NCBI RefSeq assembly: GCF_007595705.1
Contig: NZ_NISY01000008.1
Coordinates: 248,001 to 312,000, forward strand
Direction: 5' to 3'
Source: Streptomyces sp. SAJ15
Lineage (GTDB): Bacteria; Actinomycetota; Actinomycetes; Streptomycetales; Streptomycetaceae
DNA length: 64,000 bases
Shown: piece after piece, positions 57,648 through 64,000 of the stretch
Layout of the letters: each line of letters opens with the position of its first letter
How positions within the stretch are numbered: position 1 is the stretch's first letter
Program-made: the position numbers and the translations under genes
Notes under the pieces: model-generated
What the model was told of the DNA's origin: nothing
The model's database searches: none
What the model saw: the letters and a program-made list of their open reading frames with translations, nothing else

Positions 57648-59288
57648 TCAGTTGGACTCCGCCGCCACCGCGGCCCGGTCGCACGAGGAGGGGGCCTCGC
57701 CGTCGGGGGACCCGCCGGGGGCGGTCGTGCCGCACTCCATGACCCGCGGCAGCCGGAGCGCCGCCACGGCGCCGAGGGCGAGCAGGGCCGCGCTGACGAC
57801 GAGGGCGACGCGCAGACCGTGCACGAACGCCTCGCGGGCCGCGATGCGCAGGGCGACGCCGGTCTCGCCGCCGAGCCGGTCGGCGACCTCGTAGGCCCGG
57901 CCGAGCGACTGCCCGGAGATGGCGCCGTCGGCGCTGGGGACACCCGCGACATCGGCGACACGGGGCGCGTAGGCGGCGTTCATCACACTGCCCAGGAACG
58001 CGATGCCGATGCCCGCGCCGAGCTGGTAGGAGGTCTCGCCGATGGCCGCCGCGCCGCCCGCGGCCTTGGCGGGGGCCTCGCTGAGCATGGACTCGTACGA
58101 CGCGAAGAGCGTCATCTGGAGGCCGAAGCCGAGGACCACGAAGCTGCCGATGAGCATCACGGGCCGGTCGTCCTCGCCCATCCGGGTGAGCGAGAGCACG
58201 GCGACGGCGGTGAGCAGGAACCCGCAGACGACCATGGCGCGCGGGCCGAGCCGTTGCAGCATCCGGGAGCCGAGCAGCCCGGCCGCCATCGCGGCGAAGG
58301 TCAGCGGCAGCAGCCGCAGCCCGGTCTCCAGCGGGGTGAGGCCGAGCACGAGCTGGAGGTACTGGGCCGCTATGAGCTCCAGGCCCACCAGGGCGAGCAG
58401 GGTGACGACGATGCAGCCGACCGAGATCCCGAAGGCGGGCCGGGCGAAGAGGCTGAGGTCCACCAGCGGGTGCGTGCGCCGCCGCTGGCGGCGGACGAAC
58501 AGGGTCAGCAGCAGTCCGCCGACGAGGAGCGAGCCCAGGGTGCCGGTCTCCAGCAGTTCCTTGCCGCCGCCCAGCCGCTTCACGCCGAGGACGACCCCGA
58601 AGAGACCGAAGGCGGCCAGCAGCGCGCCGACGACGTCCCAGGGGCCGTCCCGGTCACCGGTGGACTCCGGGAGCACCAAGCGGCCGACGGGCAGGGCGAC
58701 CGCCATCAGCGGGAGGTTGATCAGGAAGACCGAACCCCACCAGAAGTGCTCCAGCAGGAAGCCGCCGACCAGCGGCCCGCCGGCGGCGCCGATGCCGGCG
58801 ACCGCGCTCCAGATGCCGATGGCCAGCGCACGCTCGCGCCGGTCGGGAAAAGCCTGTCGCAGGATCGACAGCGTGGCTGGCATGATCATGGCACCGCCGA
58901 CGCCGAGCAGCGCGCGGGCCACGATGAGGACCTGTGGGGAGTCGGCGGTGGCGGCCAGCGCGGAGGCGCCGCCGAAGAGCGCGTACCCCAACAGCAGGAT
59001 GCGCCGGCGACCGACCCGGTCGCCGAGCGTGCCGAAGAGGATCAGCAGGGAGGCGCAGACCAGGGGGTAGACGTCGACGATCCACAACAGCTCGATCGCG
59101 CCGGGCCGCAGATCCTCGCTGACGGCCGGGACGGCGACGTGCAGCACGGTGCCGTCGACGGCGACGAGCAGCAGGCTCACACAGAGAACGACCAGCACGA
59201 ACCATCGGTTGCCGCCCGCGCGGATCCCGCGACCCTGCCGGGAAACGCCCGCCGACCGCCGTTCGCCGGCCGTGGTCGTCCCGGACAT
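57648..59288 (-). CDS. MFS exporter, DHA2/EmrB-QacA type
   Basis: This 546-residue protein has about 14 hydrophobic segments. The first helix (WFVLVVLCVSLLLVAVDGTV, then LHVAVPAV) carries the DHA2 signature, GTLGDRVGRRRILLLGYALF is motif A and the RALLGVGGAMIMPATLSIL stretch is motif B. Members export drugs or cationic dyes by proton antiport. GGGAGG 7 nt upstream sets ATG 59288. No dedicated regulator adjoins it, unlike many such pumps. The gap to the divergent PIG-V-like gene holds similar motifs TACGCGAGTCATC and TACGCGCGACTCATC about 72 bp apart. Confidence 0.94.
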   Translation of the reverse strand: MSGTTTAGERRSAGVSRQGRGIRAGGNRWFVLVVLCVSLLLVAVDGTVLHVAVPAVSEDLRPGAIELLWIVDVYPLVCASLLILFGTLGDRVGRRRILLLGYALFGGASALAATADSPQVLIVARALLGVGGAMIMPATLSILRQAFPDRRERALAIGIWSAVAGIGAAGGPLVGGFLLEHFWWGSVFLINLPLMAVALPVGRLVLPESTGDRDGPWDVVGALLAAFGLFGVVLGVKRLGGGKELLETGTLGSLLVGGLLLTLFVRRQRRRTHPLVDLSLFARPAFGISVGCIVVTLLALVGLELIAAQYLQLVLGLTPLETGLRLLPLTFAAMAAGLLGSRMLQRLGPRAMVVCGFLLTAVAVLSLTRMGEDDRPVMLIGSFVVLGFGLQMTLFASYESMLSEAPAKAAGGAAAIGETSYQLGAGIGIAFLGSVMNAAYAPRVADVAGVPSADGAISGQSLGRAYEVADRLGGETGVALRIAAREAFVHGLRVALVVSAALLALGAVAALRLPRVMECGTTAPGGSPDGEAPSSCDRAAVAAESN

Positions 59289-59648
59289 CTGCGCACCTCC
59301 CTGTGTTGCTCGCGGCCGAGGAGCCAGGGCGGACATCGGGTGCACGGCGTGAGCGCGTGGTTCCGGGACCCCGGTGGCGTAGGCGAGTGAGACGTCAGAG
59401 TACGCGAGTCATCGCGTGCGCCGTGTGCCCCAGGTCATCTTGCGCCCACCCCTTCGGCCGCCGGCCATCCCATACGCGCGACTCATCCCTTTTGCTCTGC
59501 GATTCCCGCAGGTCACCCGGGACTCCGGAATGACGCCGACCACACCTCTCGCCGCTGTTAGCCGATCTTGCCCCGTTACCCTCCCGCCGCCTCCGCGGTT
59601 ATCCACAGGCGGCCGGGGCCCGTGCGGTCATGCCCGATAATCAAGATC
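59289..59648. other. Divergent region, MFS exporter and PIG-V-like gene
   Basis: This 360-bp stretch has no credible ORF. It contains TACGCGAGTCATC (59401-59413) and TACGCGCGACTCATC (59473-59487), two similar motifs that could be operator half-sites. No clear promoter boxes are visible. Confidence 0.4.
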
Positions 59649-60836
59649 GTGACCGAACTGGCCCGCCCCCTCGTAGCGACGCACGACTCCGCCGAGCGCG
59701 CGTCGGGTGCCGTGCTGCGCCGGGCCGCCCCGGCGCTGCTGGCGTATGCGGGGACGCGACTGCTGGGTCTGGCGGTTCTCGCGATCTGGGCGGCCGTGGC
59801 GGACGAGAGCCCGCACCGGCTGCTCTCCGCCCGCTGGGACTCCCTCTGGTACGCGCGCATCGCCGCGGACGGCTATGGCTACTCGGTCTCCGTGCCCGCC
59901 GGCGCGGACGTCCGGGTCCACTCCGACCTCGCGTTCTTCCCCCTGCTCCCGTGGCTGGAGCGGCTGCTGGCGGAGATATCCCCGCTCAGCCACGCGGACG
60001 CCGGGCTGCTGGTGAGCGCCCTCGCCTCGTTGGTCGCCGCCTGGGGCGTCTTCGCCGTCGGCGACCTGCTGTACGGGCGAAGAGCGGGCACCGCCCTCGT
60101 CGTGCTGTGGGCGGCGCTGCCGGTCGGCATCGTCCAGTCGATGGCGTATTCGGAGTCGCTCTTCACCGCCCTCGCCGCGTGGGGGGTGTACGCGGTGCTG
60201 TGCGGGCGCTGGGTCACCGCGGGCGTCCTCGCCGCCCTGGCCGGGCTGACCCGACCGGTGGGCGCGGCGGTGGTGGCGGCGGTCTGGCTGACCGCGGCGG
60301 CCACGCTGCTGCCGGGCCGGCGCGGAACGCGCGACCGCGCCGAGCGGCGCCGGATGCTGCTGGGTCTCGCCATCGCCCCGCTCGGCTGGTGCGGCTACGT
60401 CGCCTGGGTGGGGATCCACACCGAGAGCGTCACCGGCTACCTCGACGTCCAGGGCGGCTGGGGCAACGGTTTCGACGGCGGCCTGGCCTTCGCCGGCTTC
60501 ATCGGGGAGCAGCTCACCGGCCCGGCGTTCCTCGCCGGGGCCGCCCTGCTGGTCGGCGTGGCCCTGCTGCTGTGGCTGTACGTGACCTGCGTGCGACAGC
60601 GCCAGCCGTTGCCGCTGCTGGTCTACGGCGGGGTGGTGCTGCTGCTCGCGCTGAGCGCCAAGGGCTATTTCGGCTCGAAACCGCGGCTGCTGCTGCCCGC
60701 CTTCCCGCTGTTGCTGCCGATCGCCCTCGCGCTCGCCCGACTCAGACCCGTGCGGGCCGGCCTGCTGCTCGGCGCGCTGGGCCTCGTCTCGGCGCTGTAC
60801 GGAGCGTTCTGGCTGCACGGTTCCGGTCCCCCCTGA
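59649..60836 (+). CDS. PIG-V-like membrane mannosyltransferase
   Basis: This 395-residue polytopic protein has about nine helices. The first loop SARWDSLWYARIAADGYGYS carries the RWDxxWY signature of GT-C PIG-V/GT76-type enzymes, and VHSDLAFFPLLPWLERL and YSESLFTALAAWGVYA are further family blocks. Such enzymes transfer sugars from lipid-linked donors on the outer face of the membrane; in actinomycetes the acceptor is usually unknown. GTG 59649 is chosen although its ribosome binding site is weak; the ORF extends in frame to 59568 without better support. Confidence 0.85.
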   Translation: MTELARPLVATHDSAERASGAVLRRAAPALLAYAGTRLLGLAVLAIWAAVADESPHRLLSARWDSLWYARIAADGYGYSVSVPAGADVRVHSDLAFFPLLPWLERLLAEISPLSHADAGLLVSALASLVAAWGVFAVGDLLYGRRAGTALVVLWAALPVGIVQSMAYSESLFTALAAWGVYAVLCGRWVTAGVLAALAGLTRPVGAAVVAAVWLTAAATLLPGRRGTRDRAERRRMLLGLAIAPLGWCGYVAWVGIHTESVTGYLDVQGGWGNGFDGGLAFAGFIGEQLTGPAFLAGAALLVGVALLLWLYVTCVRQRQPLPLLVYGGVVLLLALSAKGYFGSKPRLLLPAFPLLLPIALALARLRPVRAGLLLGALGLVSALYGAFWLHGSGPP

Positions 60837-61240
60837 GGTCCGGCGCCCGGAGGAGCCCGGAGACCGTCGCACCGCCGCGTCGTCCTCGGGCCGGGGCGCG
60901 GGCGCGCCCGGGGGCCTCCGGCACCGCCCGACAGCGACGAGATCCGGCCACCCGAGGTGCAACCGACGGCCGCCTGATCGTCGTCCGACGAGTGGGCGAC
61001 CGGCAGGGAAACTCCGCGGAACACCGTACCTAATCCCCGATAAACCGCATCACACGAAAAGCGTAAAACGGCATCGAGCACACCTTAGGAAGGTCGTTCC
61101 GGGGAATGTTGAGAGGTCGCCCGCATTTCGCGGAATGGCTCGTTCCAATCCCTTGGACGAGACACACTCCACATCACATCGTCATCACAAACCGACGTGA
61201 TCGGCGAAGTCCACCTGTCACGCAATGTAACGTCGATTGA
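60837..61240. other. 404-bp gap before the PAP2 gene
   Basis: No gene is seen. The second half is strikingly AT-richer (about 61010-61240) and includes a near-palindrome CATTTCGCGGAATG (61124-61137, one mismatch pair). It probably holds the PAP2 promoter. TGTAAC (61226-61231), 9 bp before the GTG, could even be a -10 for a leaderless transcript. Confidence 0.45.
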
Positions 61241-62272
61241 GTGCGTACCGATGACAAGCTTCCTCGCACCGAGGAGCGCCCCAACGATCTCGCGCGACCG
61301 CGTATGACCCGTATCCGCTTCTGGCTGCTCGGGTCGACCCTCGCGGTCTACGCGGCGACCGTGATCGGCGTGCTCACCACCTCCTGGCTGGTGAAGCTCG
61401 ACTGGCAGGTCATGCTGTTCCGGCCGTACAAGCAGTGGCCCGAGTTCCACACCTTCCTGGACTACTTCGTGGTGCTCGGACAGCGCGGCCCCACGGCGGT
61501 CGCGGTCGCCGCCTGGCTGGGCTGGTGCTGCTGGCGGCAGCGGACCCTGCGCCCGCTGCTCGCGCTGGGCACCTCGCTACTGCTGCTGAACATCACCGTG
61601 GGCGCGGCGAAGCTCGGCATGGGCCGACTCGGCCCGCACTACGCGACGACCGTCGGCTCCAACGAGATGTGGCTGGGCGGCGATATATTTCCTTCGGGTC
61701 ACACCGCCAACGCCGTGGTCACCTGGGGCGTGCTGGCCTATCTGGCCACCACCCCACAGGCCCGCAGGGTCGCCTCCGTCATCGCGGCGATCTTCGCCCT
61801 GGGTGTGGGCATGACGACCGTCTACCTCGGCACCCACTGGGTGAGCGATGTGCTGCTCGGCTGGGCCGCGGGGCTGCTGGTGCTGCTGGCGCTGCCGTGG
61901 CTGGAGCCCGCGATGGCCCGCGCCGAACCGCCGCTGCTGGCGGTCTGGCACTGGCTGCGCACCCGGGTCACCAGCGGTCGCATCCTGGTGCCCGCGCCCG
62001 TACCCGCCGCGTCGCCGCTGGTCGGCGCCGTGGCCACGCCGCGCAGCGCCCAGGACGACGAGCTGCCGGCCCGCGAGCCGGTGAGCGTGGGAGGCCGCGG
62101 GCCCGCGCGGGCCTCGGAGGGCCGGCCGCACCACGCGCCCCGCCCGCACACCGCGCGCTCCGAACGGACCCCGGTCACCCCGACCGGCAGCCGCCGTCCG
62201 CCGCACTCCGACCGGGTACCGCGCACCGCGGCCCCGGTGGGTCCCGCCACCGGCCGCGGGGCGGGTGGCTGA
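61241..62272 (+). CDS. PAP2-family membrane phosphatase
   Basis: This 343-residue protein has about six helices in the first 225 residues and the three PAP2 motifs: KLGMGRLGP (about 124-132), PSGHTAN (about 151-157) and GTHWVSDVLLGW (about 197-208), with the catalytic His in the last two. It probably dephosphorylates undecaprenyl pyrophosphate or phosphatidate at the outer membrane face. A disordered Pro/Arg-rich tail (about 245-343) is unusual for the family. GTG 61241 is the first in-frame start; Met at 61304 is an alternative. A very long hairpin follows. Confidence 0.93.
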   Translation: MRTDDKLPRTEERPNDLARPRMTRIRFWLLGSTLAVYAATVIGVLTTSWLVKLDWQVMLFRPYKQWPEFHTFLDYFVVLGQRGPTAVAVAAWLGWCCWRQRTLRPLLALGTSLLLLNITVGAAKLGMGRLGPHYATTVGSNEMWLGGDIFPSGHTANAVVTWGVLAYLATTPQARRVASVIAAIFALGVGMTTVYLGTHWVSDVLLGWAAGLLVLLALPWLEPAMARAEPPLLAVWHWLRTRVTSGRILVPAPVPAASPLVGAVATPRSAQDDELPAREPVSVGGRGPARASEGRPHHAPRPHTARSERTPVTPTGSRRPPHSDRVPRTAAPVGPATGRGAGG

Positions 62273-62326
62273 CCCGCCCCAGGCCGCGGGGGCGGTACGC
62301 ACGGCCCCACCCCGCACCACGCGCCA

Positions 62327-62372
62327 CGCGAACGGCCCGGACGCCCTTGAGAGGGTGTCCGGGCCGTTCGCG
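62327..62372. terminator. Strong terminator after the PAP2 gene
   Basis: A 21-bp stem (62327-62347 with 62352-62372, starting CGCGAACGGCCCGG) has a TGAG loop and only one G-T pair. It lies between convergent genes and should stop both transcripts. Confidence 0.88.
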
Positions 62373-62412
62373 TACGAGCCGTGGCGGGGAGCGGAGTCCG
62401 GGCGAGCCGCGC

Positions 62413-62628
62413 TCAGCCCTTCCAGGAGCGCCGCACGACGCCGTCGGCGACCTCGAGGTTCAGCCGGCCGGACAGGTACTCCATGGTGAGCAGCGCGCCC
62501 GGCGGCACCGCGCGCACGGTGGACCAGCCCCGCTCGCGGGCAACCTCCGCGGCGGTTTCGGCGTCCATGCCGACATAGCGGTCCACAGGGTCGTCGGGTT
62601 CGGGGACGGGGCGGGGTATCGGTGCCAT
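62413..62628 (-). CDS. Small I78-type protease inhibitor-like protein
   Basis: This 71-residue protein has the pattern of the I78 proteinase-inhibitor family: a helix (AETAAEVARERGWSTVRAV), then PPGALLTMEYLSGRLNLEVA and the C-terminal VVRRSWKG. There is no signal peptide or lipobox, so it would be cytoplasmic unless exported by another route. It starts with ATG 62628 after GGTGGCGAC. The gene lies alone between the PAP2 terminator and ctaD. Together with the SSI gene it is the second inhibitor-type gene in a protease-rich window, but its target is unknown. Confidence 0.75.
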   Translation of the reverse strand: MAPIPRPVPEPDDPVDRYVGMDAETAAEVARERGWSTVRAVPPGALLTMEYLSGRLNLEVADGVVRRSWKG

Positions 62629-63043
62629 GTCGCCACCGTAGGCGGGGGCCTCCGACGGAGGGAAGTCCGGTCACACTTGTGTCACAGAAAACACGCCCGG
62701 GTTCGCTTGGAGGCGGGTTACTCATAGCGGTCGCGAGTTGACGGGGAGAGGATAGTCCGACCTTCGTCCGGAAATCTCTCGTCGCTGCCTGAATTTCGTA
62801 TCCGCGACCCCCGTGAGCGGCCCGCCGGGGGTAATTCCATGACCCGGCCGATATCGCGCCCCGCGGCATGGCCCGCACACGATTCCGCCACATCTCGGCC
62901 GGGCGCTCGACGGGCCCGCGTTGCGCCACTCGGAGGGCCTTGCCGCCGCCGGATGGGGCGCTCTCCCACGCCGCCCGACGCGGCGCGCATCATGGCGTGA
63001 GCCCAAGCCCGTCAGATGGAGCCGAGGACGCGAGGGAGCCCGG
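62629..63043. other. 415-bp gap upstream of ctaD
   Basis: No ORF resembles a protein. ACCCCCG (62807-62813) and CGGGGGT (62826-62832) form a hairpin near the middle. GTCAC-N6-GTCAC direct repeats lie at about 62671-62686, close to the I78-like gene start. The ctaD promoter is presumably downstream of 62840. GAGGGAG precedes its ATG. Confidence 0.4.
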
Positions 63044-64000
63044 ATGGCGATGGACACCGCGCGGCCGACCGCCGCACCGGCACGGGCACCGCGCCGTGGC
63101 CGGCTGCTGGTGGACTGGCTCACCACCACCGACCACAAGAAGATCGGCCATCTCTATCTGATCACGTCCTTCGGGTTCTTCCTGGTCGCCGGCGTGCTGG
63201 CGTTGGTGGTCAGGGCCGAGCTGGCCCGGCCCGGACTCCAGCTGATCTCGCAGCAGGACTTCGACGAGGCCTTCACCATGCACGGCACGGTCATGCTGCT
63301 GCTGTTCGCGACGCCCGCGTTCGCGGGGTTCGCCAACGAGATCGTCCCGCTCCAGATCGGCTCCCCGGACGTCGCCTTCCCCCGGCTGAACATGCTGTCG
63401 TACTGGCTGTTTCTGTTCGGTGGGCTGATCGTCCTGGGTGCCCTGATGGTGCCCTCCGGGGGCGCGGCCTTCGGCTGGACCGCCTACGCCCCGCTGAACA
63501 GCACGATCCACTCCCCGGGCCTGGGCGCCGACATGTGGGTCATGGGGCTGGCGCTGGCCGGCTTCGGCACGATCCTCGGCGCGGTGAACTTCCTGACCAC
63601 CATCCTCGGGATGCGCGCCCCGGGCATGACGATGTTCCGGATGCCGATCTTCACCTGGAACGTGCTCTTCACCTCGATCCTGATCATCATGGCCTTCCCG
63701 GTGCTGGCCGCGGCGCTGCTGTGCCTGGAGGCGGACCGGAGGTTCGGGGCGCTGGTCTTCGAGGCCGAGAGCGGCGGGGCGCTGCTGTGGCAGCACCTGT
63801 TCTGGTTCTTCGGCCATCCCGAGGTCTACATCATCGCGCTGCCGTTCTTCGGCATCATCACGGAGATCATCCCGGTCTTCTGCCGCAAGCCGATCTTCGG
63901 CTACCTCACCCTGATCGCCGCCACGATGGCCATCACCGGGCTCTCCATCGTGGTCTGGGCGCACCACATGTTCGTCACCGGGGCGGTGCTGCTGCCCTAC
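63044..64000 (+). CDS. ctaD: Cytochrome c oxidase subunit I (aa3 type), N-terminal part
   Basis: The 319 residues present cover about the first 60 percent of the haem-copper oxidase core. His80 (FTMHGTVM) is an expected haem a ligand. His258 and Tyr262 (FFGHPEVYII) form the CuB-linked His-Tyr pair. His307-His308 (WAHHMF) are the other CuB ligands. DHKKIGHLYLITS and GFANEIVPLQIGSPDVAFPR are typical. It is the membrane terminal oxidase that reduces O2 and pumps protons. ATG 63044 has GGGAG about 6 nt upstream; ATG 63050 is an alternative. No other cta gene is in view. The gene runs off the right edge. Confidence 0.96.
   Translation, partial: MAMDTARPTAAPARAPRRGRLLVDWLTTTDHKKIGHLYLITSFGFFLVAGVLALVVRAELARPGLQLISQQDFDEAFTMHGTVMLLLFATPAFAGFANEIVPLQIGSPDVAFPRLNMLSYWLFLFGGLIVLGALMVPSGGAAFGWTAYAPLNSTIHSPGLGADMWVMGLALAGFGTILGAVNFLTTILGMRAPGMTMFRMPIFTWNVLFTSILIIMAFPVLAAALLCLEADRRFGALVFEAESGGALLWQHLFWFFGHPEVYIIALPFFGIITEIIPVFCRKPIFGYLTLIAATMAITGLSIVVWAHHMFVTGAVLLPY

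Noticed and set aside
1..64000. tRNA, rRNA, insertion sequences, prophage or conjugative genes
   Set aside because: No transposase, integrase, terminal repeat or cloverleaf-like sequence was recognised; base composition is uniform apart from short promoter islands.

Overview
The window reads as the chromosome of a Streptomyces or a close relative. It has very high GC with strong third-position GC bias, GTG and TTG starts, rare TTA codons, a Streptomyces subtilisin inhibitor, streptogrisin proteases, an AfsR-type regulator, a SepF-like division protein and a DasR-type operator. From memory, with no database check, the order hmgA, Ser/Thr kinase, SGNH lipase, dnaE2 with its Y-family partner, SepF-like protein and acyl-CoA dehydrogenase resembles the SCO1715-SCO1750 part of the S. 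coelicolor core. I see no tRNA or rRNA gene, CRISPR array, insertion sequence or prophage. Both ends are cut inside genes: a TetR regulator on the left and ctaD on the right.

1-7.8 kb: homogentisate dioxygenase with divergent TetR and downstream GntR regulators, a transmembrane Ser/Thr kinase, an SGNH lipase and a subtilisin. 7.9-18.4 kb: a glycan locus holding a FemAB/CelD-like acyltransferase, two GT2 glycosyltransferases, a small unknown ORF, a polysaccharide deacetylase, a 1322-residue protein joining a Wzx-type flippase to a second polytopic domain, and a convergent GH39 lipoprotein. Most of its reading frames overlap by 4 nt, so it looks like one glycan assembly and export operon. 18.5-28.2 kb: an AAA ATPase, an asnB-gntR-DDAH run, a double GNAT protein and a large SARP/NB-ARC/TPR regulator.

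28.5-35 kb: a four-gene minus-strand siderophore operon (ATP-grasp ligase, two IucA/IucC synthetases, PLP decarboxylase). Its gene content and order match the vibrioferrin (pvsA-B-D-E) logic without the exporter. It lies behind a promoter whose spacer holds a near-consensus DmdR/IdeR iron box. 35-38 kb: a fused acetyl-CoA carboxylase carboxyltransferase and, divergently, a lytic polysaccharide monooxygenase with a Met/His-rich tail and a likely C-terminal anchor. A DasR-like operator lies between them. 38-42 kb: an ohrR/ohr pair with a palindromic operator, a secreted lipase and a GH114-like lipoprotein.

41.5-47 kb: dnaE2 and a Y-family partner coupled by ATGA, with a LexA-like box upstream. 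The partner has apparently lost its stop codon and runs antisense into the GH114 gene. 47-54 kb: a YhgE/Pip-like membrane protein, a virginiamycin B lyase-like propeller, a subtilisin inhibitor facing a streptogrisin-like protease, an SPFH protein and a streptogrisin B-like protease. 54-64 kb: a DUF5685-like protein with a cysteine-rich tail, the SepF-like protein, glutaryl-CoA dehydrogenase, a drug exporter, a PIG-V-like membrane glycosyltransferase, a PAP2 phosphatase, an I78-type inhibitor and the start of ctaD.

In-frame TTA codons occur in the kinase, the SGNH lipase and the first streptogrisin, which suggests bldA-dependent, development-linked expression of these surface or secreted products.
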